NCBI RefSeq assembly: GCF_036781485.1
Contig: NZ_DAIQAX010000010.1
Span: 1-54,719, forward strand
Direction: 5' to 3'
DNA: 54,719 nucleotides
Source of the DNA: Thermocrinis sp.
Lineage (GTDB): Bacteria; Aquificota; Aquificia; Aquificales; Aquificaceae
Shown here: piece by piece, positions 32,834 to 40,891 of the stretch
How positions within the stretch are numbered: the first letter of the stretch is position 1
Layout of the letters: each line of letters starts with the position of its first letter
Translations under genes and position numbers: made by a program
Notes under the pieces: model-generated
The model's input: the letters and a program-made list of their open reading frames with translations, nothing else
What the model was told of the DNA's origin: nothing
Databases searched by the model: none

Positions 32834-33288
32834 TGGGTTTTAAGGGTGCCTGGAACAAGAGAAATAAACTAATAGAAGACTTGGACAGTTTTCTGAAACT
32901 CTACAAGAAAACCCAGAGAGTTTATAAAAAGGTTAGAAAGGTGCAACACACGCCCGAGCTGTTCCAAAAGGCATACGAAAAATACAAAGCCATTTGGGAT
33001 GAGTACAGAAAACTTGTGGACAAAAAAGCCTGGGTAGATCCCAAGCTCTGGTATAGGATAAGGAAAATGAACCAAACTGGGGAAAGAAAGGTCATAAAAA
33101 CCTACAGTAGGGACACCACCATAATACCCGAATTTGTGGGCCACACTATAGCGGTTCATAACGGTAAGACTTTTGTTCCGGTTTATATTACCTCCGATAT
33201 GGTAGGGCACAAGTTGGGTGAGTTTGCCCCAACTAGGACATTCAAAGGCCACCCGGAGAAATCCTCAAAGGTGGCTAAAAAGAAGTGA
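32833..33288 (+). CDS. rpsS: Ribosomal protein S19 with a long N-terminal extension
   Basis: 151 aa against about 92 in E. coli. The normal S19 core begins near KKAWVDPKLWYRIRKM (about residue 64) and includes GHTIAVHNGKTFVPVYI and MVGHKLGEFAPTRTF. The extra ~57 residues are basic and aromatic, predicted helical (LIEDLDSFLKLYKKTQ, ELFQKAYEKYKAIWDEY). The ATG at 32833 overlaps the rplB stop, and the frame is conserved-looking throughout, so the extension is genuine coding sequence. It probably contacts 16S rRNA or neighbouring head proteins and aids stability at high temperature (inference). Confidence 0.95.
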   Translation: MGFKGAWNKRNKLIEDLDSFLKLYKKTQRVYKKVRKVQHTPELFQKAYEKYKAIWDEYRKLVDKKAWVDPKLWYRIRKMNQTGERKVIKTYSRDTTIIPEFVGHTIAVHNGKTFVPVYITSDMVGHKLGEFAPTRTFKGHPEKSSKVAKKK

Positions 33289-33297
33289 GGTGAAGTT

Positions 33298-33633
33298 ATG
33301 AGAGCGGTTTTAAGGTATGCAAAAATATCCCCCACAAAGGCAAGACAGGTGCTAAGAATAATACAGGGGACCAAAGCAGGCGATGCGCTCTATCAACTAA
33401 AGTTCATTCCCAAAAAGGCTGCAAGGATAGTAGAGGGAGTTTTGAAAAGCGCCTTAGCTAATGCGCAGCAAAAAGGTATGGACCTTGACAGTCTATACAT
33501 AAAAAAGGCTGTGGCAGACGAGGGGCCTATGTATAAAAAGTGGATGCCAAGAGCACACGGAAGGGCTACAATGATAAGAAAGAGAACATCCCACATAACC
33601 ATAGAGTTAGAGGAGAGAAAGGAGGAAGATTAA
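33298..33633 (+). CDS. rplV: Ribosomal protein L22
   Basis: 111 aa. YAKISPTKARQVLRIIQG opens it; the beta-hairpin loop lining the tunnel is GPMYKKWMPRAHGRATMIRKR. Stop overlaps rpsC by 1 nt. Confidence 0.97.
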   Translation: MRAVLRYAKISPTKARQVLRIIQGTKAGDALYQLKFIPKKAARIVEGVLKSALANAQQKGMDLDSLYIKKAVADEGPMYKKWMPRAHGRATMIRKRTSHITIELEERKEED

Positions 33634-34331
33634 TGGGTCAGAAAACGCATCCTATAGGTTTTAGAGTGGCAGTAATAAAAGACTGGAATTCCAAATGGTA
33701 TGCAGATAAGAGAGATTACACAAAGCTTTTACATCAGGATATAAAGATTAAGGAATATATAAAGAAGAGATACTATGCGGCTGGTGTCTCTGAGGTTGTA
33801 ATCGAAAGAGCTGCGGAAAGGGTAAGAATAAGGATAAAGGTGGCAAGACCTGGGATCATAATTGGTCGTAAGGGTGCGGAAGTAGAACAGCTCAAAAAAG
33901 ATCTGCTTAGCATAGCCCCAGGTTACAACTACAACATAAACGTGGAAGAAGTAAGAGCTCCTGAGCTAGATGCCCAGTTGGTGGCAGAAGAGATAGCCCT
34001 ACAAATAGAGAGAAGAGTTTCTCACAGAAGGGCTATGAAGAGGGCTATAGACAACGCACTTAAGGCTGGTGCAAAGGGTGTCAAAGTTCAAGTGAAGGGA
34101 AGGATAGGCGGTGCTGAGCTGGCAAGAGCTGAGTGGTTTTTAGTAGGAAGGATGCCCCTTCAGACTCTGAGGGCTGATATAGACTATGGCTATGCAGTTG
34201 CTCAGACAAAGTACGGAGTTTTGGGCGTAAAGGTCTGGATATACAAGGGTGACATACTTAAGGGCGGTAAAGAGGAGATAGTAAAGAAAATAGAAGAGGA
34301 TTTAAAGAAAACAGAAAAGGAGGTAGTTTAA
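33633..34331 (+). CDS. rpsC: Ribosomal protein S3
   Basis: 232 aa. S3 is part of the mRNA entry helicase. MGQKTHPIGFRVAVIKDW is the usual N-terminus; the KH domain has PGIIIGRKGAEVEQLKKDL. A longer frame from 33540 would overlap rplV by 94 bases and add unrelated residues; the ATG at 33633 after AAAGGAGGAAG is the start. Confidence 0.97.
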   Translation: MGQKTHPIGFRVAVIKDWNSKWYADKRDYTKLLHQDIKIKEYIKKRYYAAGVSEVVIERAAERVRIRIKVARPGIIIGRKGAEVEQLKKDLLSIAPGYNYNINVEEVRAPELDAQLVAEEIALQIERRVSHRRAMKRAIDNALKAGAKGVKVQVKGRIGGAELARAEWFLVGRMPLQTLRADIDYGYAVAQTKYGVLGVKVWIYKGDILKGGKEEIVKKIEEDLKKTEKEVV

Positions 34332-34332
34332 T

Positions 34333-34761
34333 ATGTCTTTCCTTGCACCCAAGAAAACAAAGTTTAGAAAACAGCAGAGAGGAACACTGAAGGGTAAAGC
34401 TTTTAGAGGAAACAAGGTATCCTTTGGTGAATACGGTATACAGGCATTAGAGGCTTGCTGGCTGACCCAAAGACAGATAGAAGCGGGAAGGGTCGCTTTG
34501 GTTAGAAGTCTACGTAAAGGAGCAAAGATATGGATAACCGTGTTTCCAGATAAGCCCTATACGAGAAAACCCAATGAAGTACGTATGGGTGGAGGAAAAG
34601 GTGACCCAGAGGGTTTTGTGGCAGTTGTGAGACCTGGGAAAATCCTGTACGAATTTGCTGGTGTGCCAGAAGACGTTGCTGAAGAAGCCTGCAGATTGGT
34701 TGCTGCTAAACTACCTATAAGCGTCAGATTGGTAAGAAAAAACGGGGGTGTTAGAGGATGA
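34333..34761 (+). CDS. rplP: Ribosomal protein L16
   Basis: 142 aa. L16 sits near the A-site tRNA elbow. KTKFRKQQRGTLKG, GEYGIQALEACWLTQRQIE and MGGGKGDPEGFVAVVRPGK are typical. Overlaps rpmC by 4 nt. Confidence 0.97.
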   Translation: MSFLAPKKTKFRKQQRGTLKGKAFRGNKVSFGEYGIQALEACWLTQRQIEAGRVALVRSLRKGAKIWITVFPDKPYTRKPNEVRMGGGKGDPEGFVAVVRPGKILYEFAGVPEDVAEEACRLVAAKLPISVRLVRKNGGVRG

Positions 34762-34958
34762 AAGCTAAGGAGCTTGCAAAGCTTTCGATTAAAGAACTTT
34801 TAAACAAAGAAAAAGAAATAAGAAAAGAAATCTTGGATCTGCGTTTTAAGAAAAAGATTGAGGGGTTAAAAGACAAGATGATGATTAGAAAGAAAAGGAA
34901 GGAGTTGGCAAGGGTTTTAACCATTATCAGACAAAAAAAGCTGAGGGGTGAATCATGA
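34758..34958 (+). CDS. rpmC: Ribosomal protein L29
   Basis: 66 aa, two antiparallel helices at the tunnel exit: KELAKLSIKELLNKE and a second helix ending RVLTIIRQKKL. Overlaps rplP and rpsQ by 4 nt each. Confidence 0.94.
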   Translation: MKAKELAKLSIKELLNKEKEIRKEILDLRFKKKIEGLKDKMMIRKKRKELARVLTIIRQKKLRGES

Positions 34959-35230
34959 CGGAAAAGAAGTGGCACGAAAAAAGAAAGGAATTTGTTGGTA
35001 CAGTAGTAAGCGACAAGATGGATAAAACGGTGGTCGTGAGAGTAGATAGAAAAATGCAACACCCAATCTATAAAAAGCACATAATAAGAAGCAAAAAATA
35101 TCATGCCCATGACCCAGAAAACCAATGCAAGGTAGGGGATGTAGTTCTAATAAGGGAAACAAGACCCATATCAAAGACCAAAAGGTGGGTTGTGGTTAAA
35201 ATACTGCAGAGGGCGCAAGCCCAAGCTTAA
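34955..35230 (+). CDS. rpsQ: Ribosomal protein S17
   Basis: 91 aa. KRKEFVGTVVSDKMDKTVVV and RRxKKYhAHDP-like IRSKKYHAHDPENQCKVGD are diagnostic. Last ribosomal gene here; rplN, rplX, rplE and the rest of the spc group, which usually follow, are absent, and its stop overlaps the start of a DsrF-like gene (TAATG). Confidence 0.96.
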   Translation: MTEKKWHEKRKEFVGTVVSDKMDKTVVVRVDRKMQHPIYKKHIIRSKKYHAHDPENQCKVGDVVLIRETRPISKTKRWVVVKILQRAQAQA

Positions 35231-35571
35231 TGAAAGTAACAATTTTAATAAAAGGAGACCCTTTTTCCTGGAAGTCCCACGAAGCTTTACGTGTGGGCTT
35301 AGCCTTAGGTATAAACCATGAAGTCTCAATGATATTTTTTAAGGATGGCGTTTATGCATTGACCAGATGTAATTGGGAAAATCTTTTAATTTCAGGTTTT
35401 GAGAAACTGATAGAAAATCTTGAATATGTGAATGTTAAACTTTTTGTAGAGGATCTTTCTGCGGAAGAGAGGGGACTAAAAAAAGAGGACTTTGTAAAAG
35501 AGGTGGAATTTATAAACACCGAGCAAATAAAAAGGATGATAGCTTCTTCAGCGACGGTGTTAGTATGGTGA
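35230..35571 (+). CDS. DsrF/TusC-like sulfur-relay protein
   Basis: 113 aa of the DsrE/DsrF fold: a Rossmann-like opening (KVTILIKGDPFSWKSHEALR), a central MIFFKDGVYALT strand and turn, EERGL, and a C-terminal strand ending VLVW. In E. coli TusBCD passes persulfide sulfur from TusA to TusE for tRNA 2-thiouridine; in sulfur oxidisers DsrEFH has a similar role. The active cysteine of the DsrE/TusD subunit is not expected in this subunit and is not seen. It starts at the rpsQ stop and overlaps the next gene by 7 nt, so it is translated with the ribosomal operon. Confidence 0.65.
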   Translation: MKVTILIKGDPFSWKSHEALRVGLALGINHEVSMIFFKDGVYALTRCNWENLLISGFEKLIENLEYVNVKLFVEDLSAEERGLKKEDFVKEVEFINTEQIKRMIASSATVLVW

Positions 35572-35804
35572 GGACCCTTTGGATAGTGAGAAAATTGGGA
35601 GACTTTAGCTCCGATTTGGTGGAGGAAGGGGACGTGGTCGTGTTAGTCCAAGATGCGGTTTTGAGGTTTCCTTCCAGAAAGGATTGGTTTGCATGTAGGG
35701 AAGACGTTCAAGACAGAGCTCTAAAGTTGCCCGAAGAAAAGTTAAAGTCCTACGAACAAATAGCAGATCTCATCGTAAAAGCACAAAGGGTAGTAGTTTG
35801 GTAG
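35565..35804 (+). CDS. DsrH/TusB-like protein
   Basis: 79 aa, slightly shorter than typical TusB (about 95). Core strand GDVVVLVQDAVL and the C-terminal YEQIADLIVKAQRVVVW resemble the DsrH/TusB pattern (strand with 'lL..DgV', ending in 'l...kv..W'). It is paired with the DsrF-like gene, supporting a heteromeric complex. The third partner (DsrE/TusD, with the active Cys) is not next to it; the DsrE-like protein at 5898-6236 is a distant candidate only. A -10 hexamer for the flavoprotein gene overlaps its end. Confidence 0.6.
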   Translation: MVRTLWIVRKLGDFSSDLVEEGDVVVLVQDAVLRFPSRKDWFACREDVQDRALKLPEEKLKSYEQIADLIVKAQRVVVW

Positions 35805-35810
35805 TATAAT
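35805..35810 (+). promoter_or_regulatory. -10 TATAAT 8 nt before the flavoprotein start
   Basis: TATAAT at 35805-35810 directly follows the stop of the DsrH-like gene and precedes the ATG at 35819 by 8 nt, with no ribosome site between. A leaderless mRNA is predicted. No convincing -35. Confidence 0.45.
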
Positions 35811-35818
35811 CATACTCT

Positions 35819-37525
35819 ATGGCAAAATACGATGTGGTTATTGTTGGAGCAGGTGGTGCGGGTTTAAGAACTGCTATTGAAGCCAGTATGGACCCAACCA
35901 TCAAAGTAGCAGTCATCTCTAAGGTTTATCCTACACGTTCCCACACGGGTGCAGCTCAGGGAGGCATGAATGCAGCCCTTGGAAATGTGATCCCAGAAGA
36001 TTCGCCCGCATCCCATGCCTTTGATACAATAAAAGGTTCAGACTTCTTAGCAGATCAGGATGCAGTTTTCTTTATGTGCGAGAATGCTCCGGATATTGTA
36101 TACGAGCTTGACAGATGGGGTGTGCCTTTTTCACGCCTCCCAGATGGAAGGATAGCCCAAAGGCCCTTCGGTGGAGCATCTTTTCCGAGAACTGTTTTCT
36201 CCGCAGATAGAACAGGTCATGTTATACTCCACACTCTGTTTGAGCAGGCATTGGCGCGGGATAACATAGATTTTTACAACGAATTTTTTCTATTGGACAT
36301 AATCCACGATGGTGTAAGGGTAAAAGGGGTTTCAGTTTATGACATAAAAAACGGAGAAGTCTTGAACATCCAAACCAAGGCGTTGGTCTTAGCCACAGGA
36401 GGTTTTGCCAGGATATACTGGCAGAGAAGCACCAATGCGGTTGGTAATACGGGTGACGGTGTGGCCGTTGCCCTAAGGGCTGGGTTGGGGCTTAAGGATG
36501 TGGAGTTTATACAGTTTCATCCTACGGGCCTGGCAAAGACGGGCATACTTCTTTCCGAAGCCTGTAGAGGTGAAGGTGGATATCTTTTAAATGCGCTTGG
36601 TGAGAGATTTATGAAAAGGTACGCACCTGAGAAGATGGAGTTGGCTCCCAGAGATATGGTCTCGAGGGCTATAGAGTATGAGATAAGAGAGGGAAGAGGG
36701 GTTGGCAGTGGCACCAGCGCTTATGTCTATTTGGACCTAAGACACCTGGGAGAGGCTAAGATAAAAGAAAGACTTCCACAGGTGCGCCAGCTTGCTATAG
36801 ATTTTGAGGGTGTGGATCCTGTTAAGGACCTTGTTCCCATAAGGCCAACTGCCCACTACTGCATGGGTGGCATACATATAACTAACTACAGAACCAGCGC
36901 CACAGAGTTAGAAGGGTTGTATGCGGTGGGAGAGTGCGCATGCGTGTCTGTACACGGAGCAAATAGATTAGGGGGGAACTCTCTAACTGAAATACTCGTC
37001 TTTGGCAAGTTCTGTGGCATATCTGCAAGGGAGTATGCTAAGCAAGTAGACTGGCTACCTCTGACAGAGGCGGAAAGGAGAAGAAACGTAGAATTTATTG
37101 AAAGATTAATGAACAGAGAAGGGTCTGAGAAGTTGGCTGATATAAGAAAGAAAATGGGAGAAATAATGTGGGAAAAGGTGGGTATTTTCAGAGACGAAAG
37201 GTCTTTGCAAGAAGCCTATCAGGAACTAAGCGAGCTTTTGGAAAGATGGGAAAGCATACCGGTAGTGGACAAAAGCAGAATATTCAATACAAACTTGGTG
37301 GAAGTGTTAGAGCTCAGAAATATGCTGGAGTTAGCAAGAGTGGTAGCATTTTGCGCACTTCATAGAAGAGAATCAAGGGGAGGTCACACAAGGGAGGACT
37401 ATCCAAACAGAGACGACGAGAACTTCTTAAAGCATACTCTAGTGTATCAAAGAGGGGACAAGCTGGTGATTGAGTACATACCAGTAAATATCTTTAAATA
37501 TCAACCGGCCCATAGGACTTACTGA
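35819..37525 (+). CDS. Succinate dehydrogenase/fumarate reductase flavoprotein subunit
   Basis: 568 aa. FAD is bound by DVVIVGAGGAGLRTAIEAS at the N-terminus and covalently through the His in SHTGAAQGGMNAAL. Substrate-site blocks are FHPTG, the RAIEYEIREGRG region, PTAHYCMGGIHI and HGANRLGGNSLTEILVFG. Aquificales fix CO2 by the reductive TCA cycle, where fumarate is reduced to succinate; a fumarate-reductase role is therefore likely, but direction cannot be read from the sequence. No iron-sulfur or membrane-anchor gene is adjacent; purK follows with 1-nt overlap, so the other subunits are encoded elsewhere. Confidence 0.93.
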   Translation: MAKYDVVIVGAGGAGLRTAIEASMDPTIKVAVISKVYPTRSHTGAAQGGMNAALGNVIPEDSPASHAFDTIKGSDFLADQDAVFFMCENAPDIVYELDRWGVPFSRLPDGRIAQRPFGGASFPRTVFSADRTGHVILHTLFEQALARDNIDFYNEFFLLDIIHDGVRVKGVSVYDIKNGEVLNIQTKALVLATGGFARIYWQRSTNAVGNTGDGVAVALRAGLGLKDVEFIQFHPTGLAKTGILLSEACRGEGGYLLNALGERFMKRYAPEKMELAPRDMVSRAIEYEIREGRGVGSGTSAYVYLDLRHLGEAKIKERLPQVRQLAIDFEGVDPVKDLVPIRPTAHYCMGGIHITNYRTSATELEGLYAVGECACVSVHGANRLGGNSLTEILVFGKFCGISAREYAKQVDWLPLTEAERRRNVEFIERLMNREGSEKLADIRKKMGEIMWEKVGIFRDERSLQEAYQELSELLERWESIPVVDKSRIFNTNLVEVLELRNMLELARVVAFCALHRRESRGGHTREDYPNRDDENFLKHTLVYQRGDKLVIEYIPVNIFKYQPAHRTY

Positions 37526-38610
37526 TGAGGATAGGCATACTAGGCGGAGGACAGCTTGGCTGGATGACTATAATGGAAGGTAAAAAGCTTGGTTTTGAGT
37601 TTTTGGTTTTAGACAGCTCCAAAACCTCTCCCGCCTGTAAAGTAGCAGACGGATGTTTTGACTACAGCAGTATAGATGAATTTGTGAGGCTCTGCGATGT
37701 TGTAACTTACGAGTTTGAGCATATTCCCGATGAGGTGCTGGAAAGCGTTTCCCATTTGACCTTACCTTCCGTTGAGGTTCTAAATCTTAAAAAGAGTAAA
37801 GTGGAAGAAAAGCTGTATTTAAGAAGAAGTGGATATCCAGTGCCAAACTTTCTGGTATCTGCTGGAGAAGACTTAGAAAAAACCGTGGCAATGCTTAACC
37901 TTCCTGTGGTGATAAAGGCGGAGAGTCTTGGATATGACGGAAAAGGTCAATACCTTATAAAGGGAGATACAGGAAAGCTTAAGACAATCAGAATGAATCA
38001 CAAAAAAGAGGAGCGGTTTTTAGTAGAAGAGTTTGTAGAATTTGATTTTGAATTTTCCATAATAGGTGTAAGAAGTGGTAAAGGAGAGATAAAATTGTAT
38101 CCACTAACCATAAACTATCATGAGGAAGGCATTTTGATATACAACAAAACCACCGACCTGAACTTTCCGTTTGCGCAGGAAATGGTCAAATCTCTGATGG
38201 AAGAGTTAAACATAGTAGGGCTTTTGTGTATTGAGTTTTTCCATACAAAGGATGGGCGGATACTGATAAATGAGATAGCTCCAAGGACTCACAACACGGG
38301 ACATTGGACTTTGGATGGCTGTTATACATCTCAGTTTGAAAACCTTGTAAGAGCAATCTGTGGTTTGCCTCTTGGCTCCACAAGGCTAAAAAGCCCTTCT
38401 GGCATGGTAAACATAATAGGTAAGTCCTACGAAGAAATAGACATCAAAAGGATACTTTCTGTAGAAGGAACAAAGCTTTACTGGTATGGAAAGGAAAAAA
38501 GGTACAGAAGGAAAATGGGACATGTAAATGTAGTGGGAGATAGCCAAGAGGACGTGGAAAAGAAACTGGAGTATTTAAACGATGTGCTCTTTGGAGCCCT
38601 CAAGTGTTGA
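37525..38610 (+). CDS. purK: 5-(carboxyamino)imidazole ribonucleotide synthase
   Basis: 361 aa, ATP-grasp enzyme that carboxylates AIR with bicarbonate and ATP in purine synthesis, passing N5-CAIR to PurE. The opening RIGILGGGQLGWMTI, the YEFEHIP block, VIKAESLGYDGKGQ (ATP-binding) and INEIAPRTHNTGHWT are typical. Start overlaps the flavoprotein stop by 1 nt (TGATG). The 3' end overlaps the convergent malQ by 11 nt. Confidence 0.95.
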   Translation: MRIGILGGGQLGWMTIMEGKKLGFEFLVLDSSKTSPACKVADGCFDYSSIDEFVRLCDVVTYEFEHIPDEVLESVSHLTLPSVEVLNLKKSKVEEKLYLRRSGYPVPNFLVSAGEDLEKTVAMLNLPVVIKAESLGYDGKGQYLIKGDTGKLKTIRMNHKKEERFLVEEFVEFDFEFSIIGVRSGKGEIKLYPLTINYHEEGILIYNKTTDLNFPFAQEMVKSLMEELNIVGLLCIEFFHTKDGRILINEIAPRTHNTGHWTLDGCYTSQFENLVRAICGLPLGSTRLKSPSGMVNIIGKSYEEIDIKRILSVEGTKLYWYGKEKRYRRKMGHVNVVGDSQEDVEKKLEYLNDVLFGALKC

Positions 38611-40021
38611 ACCTTTGGTAAATGTATGTCAGTTCAGAAAGCCAAAGGTTAAGCTCCGCTTGGGGTAAAGTAATCATCCTCCACTCCCAATTGCCCTTGG
38701 AAGTGCCTGGTGTGTTCATTCTTGATTCTTTTCCAAGGTTCAAAAGGTCTTGCATGGGCACTATGCAGTAGTTTGCAACGGACATGTAGGAAAGCCTAAT
38801 AAGCTCTGCGCTTACCCTTTCTTTTTCTACTTTCTTGCCAATATACTTATAAAGTCTCTCTCTATCTTCTTCTTTGAGCTCGTATTCAAACCAGTCCTTA
38901 AGGGGCATGTTGTCGTGTGTGGTGGTATAAACTACGCAGTTTTGTGTATAGTTGTGTGGAAGATGAGAGCTGTGAGGTTCAAAGAAAGCAAAAGCAAGAA
39001 CTCTCATTGATGGAAAACCAAACTTATCTCTTATTTCCTCCACTTCCCTGTCTATAGTGCCTAAGTCTTCCGCTATAAAAGGAAAGTTTGGAAAACGTTC
39101 CTTTAAAAGGCTGAAAAATTCCTCTGGATAAGCCCTTTCCCATTTTCCATACTTTGCAGTTTTCTCTCCCTTAGGTACAGTGTAATAGGATATTAACCCT
39201 CTGAAATGATCAATACGCAAAATATCGTAAAGCTTTAAAGAGTGTTCTATCCTCTTTATCCACCATTGAAAGTTCTCTTCCCTCAATGCATCCCAGTTAT
39301 AGACTGGGTTTCCCCAAAGCTGGCCTTCAAGGCTAAAATAATCTGGTGGTACGCCTGCTACAACGTCAAACCTAAACAGGTGTTTGTTAGCCCATACGTC
39401 CGCGCTGTCAAAGGCAGGGTATATAGGAAGGTCACCTATTATCTTTATTCCTTTTCTATTGGCATATTCTTTGAGCTTAAACCACTGTCTGAAAAATATA
39501 TACTGCTTAAACTTCTCTTTTCTGATTTCCAAAGGATCGGGTTTTAGGTCTGTCCATTTCTCCCAAGAATTTGTGTTTTTCTTCCTAAGGGCAGAAAATA
39601 CTGCGTAGTCTTCAAGCCAGAAGGAATTTTCTTCCTCAAAGGAATAGAAATCTCCAGATTCGGAAAAGTTTTTAAACGCTTCCTCCAAAAGCACTTCTTT
39701 AAGGAAGTAAGCCTTAGGGTAATCCACTTTAGAAGTAGGGTTTTCTCTGAATTTCTCCAAACTCTCTGAAGAGATCAAACCATCTTCACACAAAAGTTCT
39801 GGGCTTATCAAAACAGGGTTGCCCGCAAACAAGGATGTAGAAAAGTAGGGGGAATTTCCAAACTCTTCAAAGGTTGGGTTAAGAGGCAATACCTGCCAAA
39901 GACTTTGGTTGCTTTCAGAGAGAAAATCTACAAAAAGATACGCCTGTCTTCCCAAATCTCCTATGCAAAAGGGGGAGGGAAGGGAGGTAATGTGCAGTAA
40001 AACTCCAGCGGACCTTTGCAT
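38600..40021 (-). CDS. malQ: 4-alpha-glucanotransferase (amylomaltase)
   Basis: GH77 enzyme moving maltodextrin chains; 473 aa from the ATG at 40021. RSAGVLLHITSLPSPFCIGDLG opens it in two blocks, LPLNPT follows, and catalytic-region blocks include RIDHFRGL (nucleophile Asp), PFIAEDLG (acid/base Glu) and TTHDN. It suggests glycogen or maltodextrin turnover. A TTG at 40027 is also in frame; the ATG is preferred. No Shine-Dalgarno site; TATAAT on the minus strand lies 13 nt before the ATG and 7 nt before the TTG. Confidence 0.95.
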   Translation of the reverse strand: MQRSAGVLLHITSLPSPFCIGDLGRQAYLFVDFLSESNQSLWQVLPLNPTFEEFGNSPYFSTSLFAGNPVLISPELLCEDGLISSESLEKFRENPTSKVDYPKAYFLKEVLLEEAFKNFSESGDFYSFEEENSFWLEDYAVFSALRKKNTNSWEKWTDLKPDPLEIRKEKFKQYIFFRQWFKLKEYANRKGIKIIGDLPIYPAFDSADVWANKHLFRFDVVAGVPPDYFSLEGQLWGNPVYNWDALREENFQWWIKRIEHSLKLYDILRIDHFRGLISYYTVPKGEKTAKYGKWERAYPEEFFSLLKERFPNFPFIAEDLGTIDREVEEIRDKFGFPSMRVLAFAFFEPHSSHLPHNYTQNCVVYTTTHDNMPLKDWFEYELKEEDRERLYKYIGKKVEKERVSAELIRLSYMSVANYCIVPMQDLLNLGKESRMNTPGTSKGNWEWRMITLPQAELNLWLSELTYIYQRFNT

Positions 40022-40034
40022 ATGCAATTGTGTT

Positions 40035-40042
40035 ATTATAAA
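40035..40042. promoter_or_regulatory. Overlapping divergent -10 elements (malQ / PilT-like gene)
   Basis: ATTATAAA: TATAAT on the minus strand (40040-40035) faces malQ and TATAAA on the plus strand (40037-40042) lies 9 nt before the PilT-like ATG. TTTGCA at 40015-40020 is a weak plus-strand -35 with 16-nt spacing. Only 30 bases separate the two ATGs. Confidence 0.45.
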
Positions 40043-40051
40043 TAATTAACA

Positions 40052-40891
40052 ATGAATTATGCACCGCAAATTATAAGTTATCTTAGTAGCTCGGATGAGA
40101 TTTCTGAAGTATTTTTGGCACCAAATACTTTTCCCCTGGAAAGAAAAGACGGTAGACTGATTAAGTGTCTTGATGTCGTGCTCACGAATGAGGATGTCAG
40201 AGATACGCTTATTGCACTTAGAAGTTATTCATCTACTCCCATTAGCCATTTGGGGAAAGAAGGAGCCTTTTCCTTCAGTTTGCATAAAGTAGGCAGGTTT
40301 AGAGTGGTTTATGTGAAACAAAGGGGCACTTATGTAATATCAATCGTCAAGACACCTTTCGACATACCAAAGCTGGAAGATTTATGTGAGAACTACCAAA
40401 ACGTAATTAAAGAAGTAAATAGGATTTTTGAAGATTTAAATTCATGTTTGGTGATTGTAACGGGCAAGAGTCCTATAAAGGTAAGCACTTTTTCATATTC
40501 CTTAATGCAGTATGTATGCTTTAACTTTACGAAAGTTGTTTTTGTATTAGAAAAACCCCTCAATTACATGCTAAAGCACGGCGTTTCCTTAGCTATACAG
40601 AGAGAAATAGGCGTAGACGTGGAAAGTTTGGAAGAAGGTTTAAGAGATGTGGTCTTAATAAATCCTGATATTCTTTACTTAGGCTTTAAGGAGTTTTTTG
40701 ATAAGAGAGAAGTGGATCAAATCATTAAGATTATGGAAATGGGAACACTAGTGATACTAAACTTGCCATACGTCAGCGGGAACAACACTTTTGCAGTTCC
40801 TGATGAGCTGAAGAGCTTTTTGAAAAGGATAATAGTGGTGGAGCCATTGAAAGAACAGGGTATTCTCAAAATTGAGTTTAAGGAAATATAA
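40052..40891 (+). CDS. PilT-like protein with degenerate ATPase motifs
   Basis: 279 aa. Its order of blocks follows PilT twitching ATPases: LTNEDVRDTL in the N-terminal domain, FSFSLHKVGRFRVVYVKQRG, a glycine-loop position, a LEKPLNYMLKHG ('iEDPiEy.h') block, AIQREIGVDVESL ('nQREVG.D..sf') and INPDILYLGF (Walker B position 'DPDvILvGE'). The motifs have decayed: the Walker A 'GPTGSGKST' reads TGKSPIKVST, the Walker B Glu is lost and the His box reads LPY. The chain stops early, lacking most of the C-terminal helical domain. It should not hydrolyse ATP; it may be a structural or regulatory partner of type IV pilus motors. No pilus gene is adjacent. Confidence 0.75.
   Translation: MNYAPQIISYLSSSDEISEVFLAPNTFPLERKDGRLIKCLDVVLTNEDVRDTLIALRSYSSTPISHLGKEGAFSFSLHKVGRFRVVYVKQRGTYVISIVKTPFDIPKLEDLCENYQNVIKEVNRIFEDLNSCLVIVTGKSPIKVSTFSYSLMQYVCFNFTKVVFVLEKPLNYMLKHGVSLAIQREIGVDVESLEEGLRDVVLINPDILYLGFKEFFDKREVDQIIKIMEMGTLVILNLPYVSGNNTFAVPDELKSFLKRIIVVEPLKEQGILKIEFKEI

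Noticed and set aside
33540..33632. Longer S3 starting within rplV
   Set aside because: S3 universally begins GQKTHP-like, which follows the ATG at 33633 with its own ribosome site.
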